Part shown: positions 43,129 through 52,195 of the stretch, piece by piece | How positions within the stretch are numbered: the first letter of the stretch is position 1 | How the letters are laid out: each line of letters starts with the position of its first letter | Source: Candidatus Rifleibacteriota bacterium | GTDB taxonomy: Bacteria; Muiribacteriota; Ozemobacteria; Ozemobacterales; Ozemobacteraceae | Length of the DNA stretch: 64,000 nt | Direction of reading: 5' to 3' | Assembly (NCBI GenBank): GCA_015233155.1 | Contig: JADFYG010000007.1 | Location: forward strand, 10,929 to 74,928 | Notes under the pieces: generated by a model | Database searches by the model: none | What the model saw: the letters and a program-made list of their open reading frames with translations, nothing else | Told to the model about the DNA's origin: nothing | Made by a program: the position numbers and the translations under genes

Positions 43129-44934
43129 TTAGTCGATGCGTTTCTTGAGCGCTTCGTACTGCTCCATTATGCGATGCGGCAGCTTATGGCCAATCTTCGC
43201 CAGATATTCTCTGACATCATTAAGCGTCTCCCTGAATAGATGCTTATCCACCTTCATCAGCTCTCTCCAGTCTTCCGCCGTTATTTTGAGGCCACTAAGG
43301 TCGAGGTCTCCGTCTTTCGGCATCAGACCAATCGGGGTTTCTTCGGCTCCAACTTTGCCTTCAACGCGCTCGCACATCCATTTCAGGACACGGCTGTTGT
43401 CGCCATATCCGGGCCAGAGCCATTTGCCTTTACTGTCCTTACGGAACCAGTTGACATAGAAACAGCGTGGAGCTTTGTTTCCAAGCTTATCGCCCATTTT
43501 CAACCAGTGAGCAAAGTAATCGCCCACATGATAACCAATGAACGGAGTCATTGCGAAAGGATCGAAGCGAAGATGCTGGGCGTCGAGAGCTGCAGCGGTC
43601 GGTTCGGAAGCAGTTGTAGCACCCAGGAAAACACCATGATCAAAGTTGAAGGCTTCGTGAACAAGCGGCATCGTGGTTGAGCGTCGCCCGCCGAAAACAA
43701 ATATATCGATCGGAACGCCGGCAGAGCTTTCCCAGTCTTCGCAGAGCACCGGGCATTGGTGAGCGGGGGCGGTGAAACGGCTGTTAGGATGCGCACCCTT
43801 CACCTCATGTCCGTTCGGATCCTTCAGACCGGGCTTCCATGGCTTGTTTTTCCAATCCGTGCCTCCCGTGCACTCCACGTCCATGCCTTCCCACCAGACA
43901 TCCAGTTCATCGGTAACAACTACGTTGGTGAAAATCGAGTTCTTACTGCACGTTGCAAGAGCCATCGGATTGGTCTTCACGCTCGTGCCCGGTGCCACGC
44001 CAAAGAAGCCGGCTTCCGGATTGATCGCATAGAGCCGCCCATCAGGGCCGGGTTTCATCCAGGCTATATCATCTCCGATGGTTTCAACTTTCCAGCCCGG
44101 AACATTTGACTGAAGCATAGCCAGATTAGTTTTGCCACATGCGGACGGGAAAGCTGCCGCGATGTGAAATTTTCTGCCCTGAGGGTTGGTAAAGCGCAGG
44201 ATGAGCATATGTTCGGCCATCCAGCCTTCACGACAAGCCATGCTTGAGGCAATACGTAAAGCCAGACATTTTTTTCCGAGCAGTGCATTTCCGCCGTAAC
44301 CGGAACCATAGGACCAGATCAGATTTTCTTCTGGAAAATGAGCAATGTATTTCTGCTCGATTGGTGCACAAGGCCAATGACTGTCGCGTTGTCCAGGGTT
44401 AAGAGGCGCTCCAACGGAGTGGAGGCATGGAATAAATTCGCCGGCATCACCAAGCAGTTCAAGTACCTTGTTGCTGACACGAGTCATAAGGTGCATGTTG
44501 CAGACAACATATGGTGAATCTGTGATCTGGACGCCGATTTTGGCAATAGGCGAACTGATCGGCCCCATAGAGAACGGAATTACATACATCGTACGACTCC
44601 GCATGCAACCGTCGTAATGACCAGTCATCGTTTTCTTGAGTTCAACCGGATCAATCCAGTTGTTGGTCGGGCCGGCATCCGACTCTTTAAGCGAAGCAAT
44701 GTAGGTTCGATTCTCGACCCGTGCAACATCGGACGGATCAGAGTTGAACGCATAGCAGCCTGGCCGCTTCTCTTCATTCAGTTTGATCGCCATTCCGCTG
44801 GCAACCATTTCTGACATCAGGCGGTCATATTCCGTCTTTGAGCCGTCGCACCAGACCACGCGCTCAGGTTTGCACATCGCCTTTACTTCATCTACCCAGC
44901 TCAGCAGCTTCTTATTCTTCGTTGGTGCGGTCAT
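43129..44934 (-). CDS. pckG: Phosphoenolpyruvate carboxykinase (GTP)
   Basis: A 601-residue GTP-type PEP carboxykinase, a family unrelated at high identity to the ATP type. Diagnostic motifs are the Arg-containing [15 protein letters not shown], the [14 protein letters not shown] loop, the P-loop with the reactive Cys in [14 protein letters not shown], the metal site [11 protein letters not shown], the omega-loop [14 protein letters not shown], and the guanine pocket [16 protein letters not shown] plus [20 protein letters not shown]. It interconverts oxaloacetate and PEP with GTP/GDP. ATG 44934 has GGAG nine bases upstream and is preferred to the ATG five codons before. The gene has its own terminator. 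Having both PEPCK families is unusual. Confidence 0.96.
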   Translation of the reverse strand: MTAPTKNKKLLSWVDEVKAMCKPERVVWCDGSKTEYDRLMSEMVASGMAIKLNEEKRPGCYAFNSDPSDVARVENRTYIASLKESDAGPTNNWIDPVELKKTMTGHYDGCMRSRTMYVIPFSMGPISSPIAKIGVQITDSPYVVCNMHLMTRVSNKVLELLGDAGEFIPCLHSVGAPLNPGQRDSHWPCAPIEQKYIAHFPEENLIWSYGSGYGGNALLGKKCLALRIASSMACREGWMAEHMLILRFTNPQGRKFHIAAAFPSACGKTNLAMLQSNVPGWKVETIGDDIAWMKPGPDGRLYAINPEAGFFGVAPGTSVKTNPMALATCSKNSIFTNVVVTDELDVWWEGMDVECTGGTDWKNKPWKPGLKDPNGHEVKGAHPNSRFTAPAHQCPVLCEDWESSAGVPIDIFVFGGRRSTTMPLVHEAFNFDHGVFLGATTASEPTAAALDAQHLRFDPFAMTPFIGYHVGDYFAHWLKMGDKLGNKAPRCFYVNWFRKDSKGKWLWPGYGDNSRVLKWMCERVEGKVGAEETPIGLMPKDGDLDLSGLKITAEDWRELMKVDKHLFRETLNDVREYLAKIGHKLPHRIMEQYEALKKRID

Positions 44935-45113
44935 TCTGCAATTCTCCATTCCTGTTGTGACATTCTTTACAAATTCCGTATCAGGTGGGAAAACGCCCCG
45001 GCTAAATATGATAGAAATTTGTTACTGGAATTCAAGATACAAAACTGGATTTTAATTGTCAATTGTTTCGTGAAAATAAGAACTTATTAGATAATAACCG
45101 AGGCCCGGCGGGT

Positions 45114-45283
45114 AGTTTCTAACGAATGTAATTTAACTCTCGCAGGGTAGGGCGCGACCGCTGGGCGCGCCGTGCCTAATATCCTCTGTTTTCTCGGCTG
45201 GCCCGGCGGTCCAGCCCTACCATTCGTTGAAGTCGGGCAGTTCAAGCCATTCATCGTGGACAATTAAATGGCCCCGAGTTTCT
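45114..45283. mobile_element. MITE-like element, family B (copy 1)
   Basis: A 156-bp interior (45121-45276) is flanked by the direct repeat AGTTTCT (45114-45120 and 45277-45283). Its right end, complemented, reads CGGGGCCATTTAATTGTCC and the left end reads AATGTAATTTAACTCTCG. Inside, two GC palindromes (GGTAGGGCGCGACCGCTGGG and GCTGGCCCGGCGGTCCAGCC) match copy 2 at 49163. No ORF. It lies in the 419-base gap between coaBC and pckG, which holds little else. Confidence 0.7.
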
Positions 45284-45353
45284 TTCAGGTATTATGGGTG
45301 GTCGGTGAGGGAAGTGACACATTGTGTCTTAACAAGACCTAAAGACTGGTTTA

Positions 45354-46643
45354 TCAGGCTGGCGATGTATGAATCAGCAAATTCTCAACCAGTTTTTGCG
45401 CGATGATGCGCTTTCCAATGTATGGGCCGTCTACTTTTGAAGAAGTTACAAAACAGGCTTCGTGACAATCTGGCGAAAGCTGTTCGCTATCGTTTGCCAC
45501 AACCAGATCTGAATTGGTATTTGCCAACTGTTTTTTAGAAATGGCGATGCGCTCACTCATCGAAACGCCCGACGTCAATTTAAAAGAAACCAGGAATAAT
45601 TCAGCATTTTTTGCCCATTCCCGAACTGAGTCTATGAGCTTCTTTCCAGGAATCAGTACCGGGAGAATCGTTTGTCCGGATGGAATTTTTTGATTCCCGT
45701 TGCTCTTACTTTTAACCGCACGCTGAATGCATTCTTCTTCGGCTTCTTTCACATTTTTTGCTTTTGAAAAAATGGAGAATCCCTCTTCAAGGGTAAGTAC
45801 GCCGGACACGCAAAAATCTGATATGGCCATGCAATGAACCAGCGCGACGACGTCTGATTCCGCAAGATGCTTCCGGAGCGCGGACTCGACTTCCGCAACT
45901 GTGTCCGCCCGGACTTCAATGCAGTGAGACCGGGGTTTCTCGGCATTGACTCCATGAATCCAGATTACGTCAAACTGCTTTTCTGTGCAGACATCAACAA
46001 TTTCCGCTCCGAGACGACCTGTCGACAGGTTTGTCAGAACCCTCACTCCATCCAGCGATTCGCGTGTGCCTCCGGCGGTCACGATAACCTTTGGGCGATT
46101 TTTCCTCTGGAAATGTCGTTCGACCTTGACGAGTATCGAATCGGGCTCCGACATTCTGCCCTTGCCTTCGGTTTTGCAGGCAAGGCCCCCGACCTCGGGG
46201 CCAATAAAATCTATATGTCTGGTCCGCAATTTATCAATGTTTTCCCGGGTCGCAGGGTTGTCCCACATGCCATCGTTCATTGCAGGGCAAACAAGCATCG
46301 GAGCACGTGTCGCAAGCAACGTGGATGAACAAAGATCGTCAGCGAGACCATGAGCGAGCTTTGCAATAAAATTCGCTGTCGCCGGACACACAAGCACCAG
46401 CTCTGCCCATACAGCGGCGGAAATGTGGGTAAGCGCGTCTTCCGGCCTCGAATCTCCGAACATATCAACGCCGACCGGGTTTCCGGAAAGAGTCTGGAAA
46501 GTGAGAGGTGTAACGAAGGACGTTGCAGCGGAAGTCATTATGACCCGGACGTCCATTCCGCGTTTAACAAGCTTCCTCACAACATCAGCGGTCTTGTATG
46601 CCGCTATTCCGCCGGTTATGACTACTAAAATGCGCTTTTTCAC
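45354..46643 (-). CDS. coaBC: Phosphopantothenoylcysteine decarboxylase / synthetase (CoaBC), with unusual CoaB half
   Basis: A 429-residue bifunctional protein. The CoaC half (1-180) has the flavin-binding VVITGGIAAYKTADVVR, PATANFIAKLAHGLADDL, and CPAMNDGMWDNPAT with the catalytic His/Asn region. The CoaB half begins VIVTAGGTRESLDGVRVLTN (about 187) and LSTGRLG. Its later part departs from the E. coli form: AAVADY reads MAISDF, and FKLTSGVSMSERIAISKKQL with VVANDSEQLSPDCHEACFV resembles stand-alone streptococcal CoaB. It joins 4'-phosphopantothenate with cysteine and decarboxylates the product. The start is GTG, overlapping the panBC stop (GTGA). Confidence 0.9.
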   Translation of the reverse strand: MKKRILVVITGGIAAYKTADVVRKLVKRGMDVRVIMTSAATSFVTPLTFQTLSGNPVGVDMFGDSRPEDALTHISAAVWAELVLVCPATANFIAKLAHGLADDLCSSTLLATRAPMLVCPAMNDGMWDNPATRENIDKLRTRHIDFIGPEVGGLACKTEGKGRMSEPDSILVKVERHFQRKNRPKVIVTAGGTRESLDGVRVLTNLSTGRLGAEIVDVCTEKQFDVIWIHGVNAEKPRSHCIEVRADTVAEVESALRKHLAESDVVALVHCMAISDFCVSGVLTLEEGFSIFSKAKNVKEAEEECIQRAVKSKSNGNQKIPSGQTILPVLIPGKKLIDSVREWAKNAELFLVSFKLTSGVSMSERIAISKKQLANTNSDLVVANDSEQLSPDCHEACFVTSSKVDGPYIGKRIIAQKLVENLLIHTSPA

Positions 46644-48379
46644 CGCAGGGGTTCCTTGCCCCGTCCAGACTGCTTTGCGACGGGGCTCTTACATTCTTTT
46701 GGAACTTGCACGATCACGTTGTCGATAAGTCTGGCTTTGCCCAGTTTCAACGCAACCGCAAGCAGGACTTCACCCTCGAAGGATGTCAATTTATTCAGAG
46801 TTTTACTATCAACGGCAACTGCATAGTCAGGCGTTATTCCGCCGATTTTAGTCAACGCTGCAGCCATGAATGTCTCTATTGTCGATGGATCTTTTTCACC
46901 ATTTTCAATTTTCCTGGCAGCTTCCATGAGAGTTTTATAAATTATTGGAGCTTTTTTTCGTTCCTGCGTGGATAGATAGGCGTTACGCGAACTCATGGCA
47001 AGACCATCCATTTCACGAACCGTCGGGCACTCAATGATTTTTGCCTCCAAAAAAAGATCTTCTGCCATCCTCCGGATAACGCGCACCTGTTGAGCATCTT
47101 TCTGCCCTAAATACATGCGATCGGGCTGAACTATATTCAACAGCTTGGCGACAACCGTTGCTACGCCGGTAAAGTGGCCCGGGCGACTTTTTGCACAAAG
47201 GCCTTCGGTCAAGATTCCACCTATTGTAACTCTCGTTGATTCCCCGTTTCCGTACATCAGTGAGTCATCCGGAAAAAAAAGAACGTCACATCCGGCCTCG
47301 GCGAGTTTTGACGAGTCTCCGCCCAGGTTGCGCGGGTAGTTCTTCAAATCTTCACTGGGGCCGAATTGTGTTGGGTTCACATAAATGGATGCAACCACCG
47401 TGGCACATTCGGAACGCGCCTTTTCAACCAACGCGATATGACCCGCATGCAGTGCTCCCATGGTGGGTACAAAACCAACAGGACCGCTACCTTTCCGCTT
47501 TGAAATGAAGTCGCGCAGTTCAGCCACCGAACGAACTATGGCCATATTCCCGGTTCCGGGTCCCCTGCCCTCTTTGTTGTCGGGATGATAAACATTAGAA
47601 GATGCAGGAAATTCGTGTCGGCGGACGGCGTCAGAATAATTTCGAACCCCGGTTACGATCGTCTCATAAAGCTCTGAAAAACGACGGATGAATCTTGGAC
47701 GTGGCTCTGAAGGGGGCGTCATACCCAGAAGATCGTTAATAACCAGAATCTGACCGTCAGTTTCCCGGCCGGCCCCGATTCCGATTGTCGGTACTCGAAC
47801 AATGCCGGTTATTTCTTCCCCCAACTGCTCCGGAATGCATTCTAATACGATTGCTGAAACGCCAAGCTCGTCAAGTATTTTTGCATCTTCGACCAGTCGT
47901 TGGGCTTCTTCAGTTGTATTACCTCTGACGCTGTATGTGCCAAGGCGCAAAATACTTTGTGGAGTGAGCCCGATATGACCGATGACCGGAATCCCGTTTT
48001 CGATCAAAGCGGCAATGTGAGAGGCAATGCGCTTTCCACCTTCGACTTTTACTGCATGAGCTCCGGCTGCAATCAGTTTTTTAACGTTATATACCGTATC
48101 AGGAATATGGATTCCGTAAGATAAAAACGGCATATCAGCTACAATCGGTGCAGCCGGCTTTGCTCTGGCAACAGCTTTTACATGATGACAAATATCGCTT
48201 AGACGAACTGTCGTGGTGTTCTCCATACCCAGAACCACCATTCCGAGAGAATCGCCCACGAGAATCATATCTACATTCGCACAATTTATGGCCTTCGTCA
48301 TCTGATAATCATAGGCTGTAACAGCGACGAGAGGTCGTTTGTCCTTTTTCATTTCTACCCACGAATGAAAATCAAACAT
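46640..48379 (-). CDS. panBC: PanB-PanC fusion (ketopantoate hydroxymethyltransferase / pantothenate synthetase)
   Basis: A 579-residue fusion of two enzymes usually made apart. Residues 1-265 are PanB: VTAYDYQMTKAINCANVDMI, the metal site VGDSLGMVVLG, VKVEGGK, IGHIGLTPQS and VLECIP. A roughly 20-residue linker (HPDNKEGRGPGTGN) leads to PanC: VGFVPTMGALHAGHIALV with the HxGH-type ATP site, IYVNPTQFGPSEDL, SRPGHFTGVATVVAKLLNI, YLGQKDAQQ and MSSRNAYLS. PanB makes ketopantoate from 2-oxoisovalerate; PanC condenses pantoate with beta-alanine. ATG 48379 is preferred to the TTG three codons earlier, with GAGG in place. The stop overlaps coaBC, so three CoA activities are co-translated. Frame continuity across the linker is complete in this sequence. 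Confidence 0.95.
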   Translation of the reverse strand: MFDFHSWVEMKKDKRPLVAVTAYDYQMTKAINCANVDMILVGDSLGMVVLGMENTTTVRLSDICHHVKAVARAKPAAPIVADMPFLSYGIHIPDTVYNVKKLIAAGAHAVKVEGGKRIASHIAALIENGIPVIGHIGLTPQSILRLGTYSVRGNTTEEAQRLVEDAKILDELGVSAIVLECIPEQLGEEITGIVRVPTIGIGAGRETDGQILVINDLLGMTPPSEPRPRFIRRFSELYETIVTGVRNYSDAVRRHEFPASSNVYHPDNKEGRGPGTGNMAIVRSVAELRDFISKRKGSGPVGFVPTMGALHAGHIALVEKARSECATVVASIYVNPTQFGPSEDLKNYPRNLGGDSSKLAEAGCDVLFFPDDSLMYGNGESTRVTIGGILTEGLCAKSRPGHFTGVATVVAKLLNIVQPDRMYLGQKDAQQVRVIRRMAEDLFLEAKIIECPTVREMDGLAMSSRNAYLSTQERKKAPIIYKTLMEAARKIENGEKDPSTIETFMAAALTKIGGITPDYAVAVDSKTLNKLTSFEGEVLLAVALKLGKARLIDNVIVQVPKECKSPVAKQSGRGKEPLR

Positions 48380-48574
48380 ATGCTTCAACCTCGGGAAATC
48401 TTTTCATTATTCTGTAGTCCTTATTACTTCGGTGGCGATTCGGCAGCAACATACAACAGCTTTCGAAATGAACTTCTGTATATATTGTCGGAGATTGGTA
48501 TACCACATATTTTTATCAGACCAAAGAGCATGTTTTATTGTCGGATATGTGAAAAAAATAGAGGCGACATTGCA

Positions 48575-48600
48575 AAAAAGCCGCCGGGATTACCGGCGGC
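48575..48600 (-). terminator. Terminator after the small secreted protein gene
   Basis: GCCGCCGG (48580-48587) and CCGGCGGC (48593-48600) pair around GATTA; on the minus strand a T6 run follows. It lies 98 bases beyond the stop codon at 48698. The rest of this 318-base gap, which includes the panBC promoter region, shows nothing clear. Confidence 0.85.
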
Positions 48601-48697
48601 AGAGTCTTTAGGAATCTGATCTGCAATTAAATTCATTCGGGAAACAAGAAAGTCGAACAGAAATACGCCTGGTATGTTTTTATAAGCGCGTTCCGGG

Positions 48698-49084
48698 CTA
48701 CTCTCCCAAAACCGCCTTTCGCAGATTATCATACGCCAGCAGCATATCCGGAATGTCCTGCATAAAAGAAAGGTCCAGCTGCAGCACCCGAAATTTCATA
48801 GAACTAAGGCGTGCGGCCAATTCTAATCTCAGAGGATCGAACTTGGGATCAAGCACAAGATTTTGTGTTGCACTCAATGCATTATTAATAATGCTGGAAG
48901 CTGCCGCTTTGGTGATTGAGTTGTTTATGTTGTCATTAATTTTGTTCTGAAAGTCGCTTAAATAGTTTGAAATATTTTGGAACTGGATTTTAAGCAGTCC
49001 ATTATCAGCAGCAAAAAGAGGAGACCATACAAACAGAAGACCTACTATGATCACAAACAGCATGGATTTTCTAGTGATTTTCAT
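48698..49084 (-). CDS. Small secreted helical protein, unknown
   Basis: A 128-residue protein with a signal peptide (MKITRKSMLFVIIVGLLFVW, cut near LFAAD). The mature chain is helical and Asn/Ser-rich (NISNYLSDFQNKINDNINNS), then AARLSSMKFRVLQLDLSFMQ. ATG 49084 has GTGAGG upstream; in-frame codons before it extend into a repeat and are not used. There is no known domain. It has its own terminator and is monocistronic. Confidence 0.65.
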   Translation of the reverse strand: MKITRKSMLFVIIVGLLFVWSPLFAADNGLLKIQFQNISNYLSDFQNKINDNINNSITKAAASSIINNALSATQNLVLDPKFDPLRLELAARLSSMKFRVLQLDLSFMQDIPDMLLAYDNLRKAVLGE

Positions 49085-49162
49085 ACCAACCTCACTTTCC
49101 AGATTCTTTCTTGTAACATTAATTTTATACTCCAAAAACAACCAGATGTCTACCCGACTGCC

Positions 49163-49334
49163 TATATAAGCAAGGTCATTTAATTCTCCGCCTGCAAATG
49201 GCTTGCATTGCATGATTTCAACGAATTGTAGGGCTGGACCGCCGGGCCAACCGAGAAAGCTTGTGGCAAAAGACGCGGCGCGCCCGGCGGTCGCTGCCCT
49301 ACCTGTCGAGAATTAAGTGGTCCTGTTATATAAG
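49163..49334. mobile_element. MITE-like element, family B (copy 2)
   Basis: The direct repeat TATATAAG flanks both sides (49163-49170 and 49327-49334). The left end CAAGGTCATTTAATTCTC is inverted against the right end GAGAATTAAGTGGTCCTG. The interior holds TGTAGGGCTGGACCGCCGGG and GGCGCGCCCGGCGGTCGC palindromes in the same order as copy 1 at 45114, read in the opposite direction. No ORF. It lies in the 424-base gap upstream of the membrane protein gene; nothing else is clear there. Confidence 0.75.
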
Positions 49335-49508
49335 GTCCACAGAACAGCTGAAGCTCGTATCTGCCCTGAATGTCAATGCTTTGTTGAATGTCACTAAGTT
49401 AAAGGCATCAGACAAATTTGCTCATCCGATTGACTCTACTTCGGTCTGCCAATACAATGAGCGATATAGAATCGGCCGTTGAGAGATCAATTTGGGAGGG
49501 ATATAAAG

Positions 49509-50498
49509 ATGAGTCTGGCTACTTTGCTGAGTGCCTTTTGTGGCGGAATTCTGGGAGCGGCCATGGGTGGTCTCCAGGCTTTCATTTTGTGTGGATTCAC
49601 GATCGTAATCGGCACCGGACTTAACCTGTGCACGAATAATCCTGACTTTATGCAAGCCATTTCCTGGGGGCCTTTTCTTTCGCCGCACATTGCTTTTGCT
49701 GGCGGAGTGGCTGCATCGGCTTTTGCCGGACGCCGGGGCTGTCTGAAATCAGGACGGGAGATCAACGTTTCGCTGATGGGAAATGATTCTCCTGAAACAC
49801 TTCTGGTGGGCGGTTTTTTCGGCCTTCTTGGACAGCTATTTAAGATGCTATACGAGACTATTCCCCACATCGGGTCTTATCCATGGACTAATACTATGGC
49901 CCTTTCGGTATTCACAACGAATGTGATTGCCCGACTGGTTTTCGGTAAAACGGGAATACTGGGCACCGTTCCTCAAGGGTGCAGACGCGGGATTCCATCA
50001 CAATGCTCGAACTGGATCCTTTGGGAATCCCGGCCTTCCCAGTTGATCATCATCGCCATCGCGGTATCCTATCCCATTGCGGACATGATCCTGAAATACC
50101 CTGCCCTTGCCGGAGTGAGCTTCGGCATCGGGGCGTTCTCACTTCTTTTCCTTCATTTCGGAAACCACATGCCTGTATTTTTTCACATAGCCCTGGCTGC
50201 GGAAACAGGTGCCACGCTGTCCGGAGATCCATGGTGGGGGGTAACATTCGGACTTCTGGCCTCATTCCTCGGGGAGCTCGTTGCCCGATTATTTCTGATT
50301 CACGGGGATACCCATATCGATCCCCCGTCCGGCGCACTTGTCTTTCTCGGGTCGCTGGGCCCCTTACTCTCTCTCTGTGGATTCTTTTCGTGGTCCGCGA
50401 CTATTCCGGCATTTTCCCCTCTGTTCGTCGTTGGAGTGGCTTTGGGAGGCAACTTCCTTCTGTCTGTCTTCGTTGGGCCCGCTGGAGAAAAAAACTAA
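49509..50498 (+). CDS. Multi-pass membrane protein, unknown
   Basis: A 329-residue hydrophobic protein with about ten predicted transmembrane helices (for example LLSAFCGGILGAAMGGLQAF, LAGVSFGIGAFSLLFLHF and ALVFLGSLGPLLSLCGFF), many Gly/Ala small-residue faces and short loops. His residues recur in membrane-adjacent positions (SPHIAF, HFGNHMPVFFHIA). I recognise no transporter family. ATG 49509 has TGGGAGGG eight bases upstream; the in-frame start ten codons before is poorer. The gene is alone, convergent with the PanG-like gene. Confidence 0.75.
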   Translation: MSLATLLSAFCGGILGAAMGGLQAFILCGFTIVIGTGLNLCTNNPDFMQAISWGPFLSPHIAFAGGVAASAFAGRRGCLKSGREINVSLMGNDSPETLLVGGFFGLLGQLFKMLYETIPHIGSYPWTNTMALSVFTTNVIARLVFGKTGILGTVPQGCRRGIPSQCSNWILWESRPSQLIIIAIAVSYPIADMILKYPALAGVSFGIGAFSLLFLHFGNHMPVFFHIALAAETGATLSGDPWWGVTFGLLASFLGELVARLFLIHGDTHIDPPSGALVFLGSLGPLLSLCGFFSWSATIPAFSPLFVVGVALGGNFLLSVFVGPAGEKN

Positions 50499-50523
50499 TC
50501 GGATAGTGGGGCAGCTAAGCGAC

Positions 50524-51366
50524 TCAGCCAGTTTTATTCACCTTTTCTTCACGACTTAGATCCATCAGACATTTATAAAGCCGGAATATTTTTGGATGAG
50601 ATTTCTTCAATGCTTTCAAGTGAAGTCGAATCGTTTGCGAATCCTGGCGGGACCATGGACCGGTGATCGTCACTTTCTTCGAGTGGAAACCCAGTTCAAG
50701 CGTTCGTTTCACGATGGGCATGAGAAGCTTTTCCGCTTTTTTTCCGGTACAGATTCCCTCGACTTCGAATAATTGGGCTGAGGTCATGAAAAGTTGATGA
50801 AGTCCGGCGCAGGCCAGAACCGCGGCCGCATGATATAAAGGTCTCGATTCTGGCGAAATGCGAAACACCTCCTGGCCGATCCCTGAAAACCATTTAATCA
50901 GGGATTGTTCAATTTTTTTGCTCGAGCACACCAAACCTACCGGAGCAATATTTAAAGGGTTAGGCTCATTTTTAAGCCTGGCAAGCGTCATGAGCGGATG
51001 AATGACGGCTGTTTCTGCTCCAGCAAGACTGGCTGGTTGCAATATATCCAATGGCAAACATCCGCTGGAATGAATTACCAGATACCCTTTCAACGAAGTC
51101 TCTGAAATACTCTCTACCACCTGATCTATAGCATCATCGGTTACCGCAAGAATCAGTATGCGGCTATGCTGTACAAGTTGTGAAACAGTGTCAAAAACTG
51201 ATATCCCATCCCTGGAAGCAATTTTACAGGCCTTCTTTTTATTCCGGGACCAGATACCGGCAATTTTTTGCTTGTGCTCTAAAAGATATGGAACAACGGC
51301 ATCTGCAAGTTTTCCGGAGCCGATAATTCCGATACAGCATTCAGACAAAGCGCATTGATTACGCAT
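50524..51366 (-). CDS. Rossmann-like / DUF2520 protein, candidate ketopantoate reductase (PanG-like)
   Basis: A 280-residue protein. The N-terminus has a dinucleotide fold, CIGIIGSGKLADAVVPYLLE, with LILAVTDDAIDQVV and HSSGCLPLDIL. The C-terminal DUF2520 part shows IHPLMTLA, YHAAAVLACAGLHQLF and TGPWSRQDSQTIRLHLKAL. In Francisella and some Firmicutes a protein of this domain plan, PanG, replaces PanE as NADPH-dependent ketopantoate reductase. Here it overlaps coaX by 8 bases and lies 2 kb from panBC, with no panE in the window, so the same role is a reasonable inference. Other DUF2520 members are of unknown function. Confidence 0.75.
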   Translation of the reverse strand: MRNQCALSECCIGIIGSGKLADAVVPYLLEHKQKIAGIWSRNKKKACKIASRDGISVFDTVSQLVQHSRILILAVTDDAIDQVVESISETSLKGYLVIHSSGCLPLDILQPASLAGAETAVIHPLMTLARLKNEPNPLNIAPVGLVCSSKKIEQSLIKWFSGIGQEVFRISPESRPLYHAAAVLACAGLHQLFMTSAQLFEVEGICTGKKAEKLLMPIVKRTLELGFHSKKVTITGPWSRQDSQTIRLHLKALKKSHPKIFRLYKCLMDLSREEKVNKTG

Positions 51367-52126
51367 TCAGGTAATATAAAATGCCGGTGCCTTCCAGGGT
51401 CAGATGAGGTTCAACCTTATCTATCCACGGACAAAGCGGTTCCAGGAAGGTAGATACTCCGCCAGTTGCCAGAACTATGATTTTTTTTTCTCCAAGCTCG
51501 CTTTTTATAGCGGCTGTGAGGTGTTGGATGGCACCCATATAACCATTTATTGTGCCAGATTTCATTGCTTCAAGAGTATTTCTTCCTATGACTTTCTCAG
51601 GCTTCACAAGATCGAAAGCAGGCAGCTTCGACGTTTTGGAAACTAAAGCATTTTTCATCGTTTGCATTCCCGCCAGAATGGCACCTCCGAGGAAATGCCC
51701 CTTCTTGTTGACAACACTGAAAGTCGTAGCGGTACCAAAATCGATGGCGATAATCGGTCCGCCGTATTTTACGAAAGCGGCCGTAACATTTGCAAGACGG
51801 TCGCTTCCGACTTCCCCAGGGTTATCGACAGCAAATTTCACATGATGACTCACTTCGCTATTTACAAAGAATGGCTCTTTTTCGAACAGATCCAATGATA
51901 CTCGCTTAATGATCCTATTCATTTCAGGAACAACGGAACAGATAGCAATTCCCTCAATTTTTGATGTGAGAATACGATATCGTTTGAGCATTTGCAAAAC
52001 AAAAACGCCGATTTCATCAGGCGTTTCAGACAAACTTGTACTCTTCGAAAAATGGCGCAGTATGATCTGGCCATCATAAAGGCCAAAATCAATTTCGGAA
52101 TTCCCAATATCAGCAATTAATATCAT
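51359..52126 (-). CDS. coaX: Type III pantothenate kinase
   Basis: A 255-residue acetate-kinase-fold enzyme. It begins LIADIGNSEIDFGLYDG (phosphate-1 loop), has DNPGEVGSDRLANVTAAF with the substrate-binding GSDR, and IIAIDFGTATTFSVV (phosphate-2), then GGAILAGMQTMKNAL and ATGGVSTFLEP. It phosphorylates pantothenate, the first committed CoA step, and unlike CoaA is not inhibited by CoA. The canonical 'DIGNT' reads DIGNS. It overlaps the DUF2520 gene by 8 bases, so the two are coupled. ATG 52126. Confidence 0.94.
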   Translation of the reverse strand: MILIADIGNSEIDFGLYDGQIILRHFSKSTSLSETPDEIGVFVLQMLKRYRILTSKIEGIAICSVVPEMNRIIKRVSLDLFEKEPFFVNSEVSHHVKFAVDNPGEVGSDRLANVTAAFVKYGGPIIAIDFGTATTFSVVNKKGHFLGGAILAGMQTMKNALVSKTSKLPAFDLVKPEKVIGRNTLEAMKSGTINGYMGAIQHLTAAIKSELGEKKIIVLATGGVSTFLEPLCPWIDKVEPHLTLEGTGILYYLNA

Positions 52127-52195
52127 AATTTTTTGAGTAAACTCCTGCCGTCACTTTTGTTATAACCTACACCGCAGTTGCTGCTGAGACATACT

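Noticed and set aside
45145..45225. GC palindrome as a simple terminator of coaBC
   Set aside because: It lies within a repeat with ends and flanking duplications, occurs elsewhere in unrelated places, and has no U-run.
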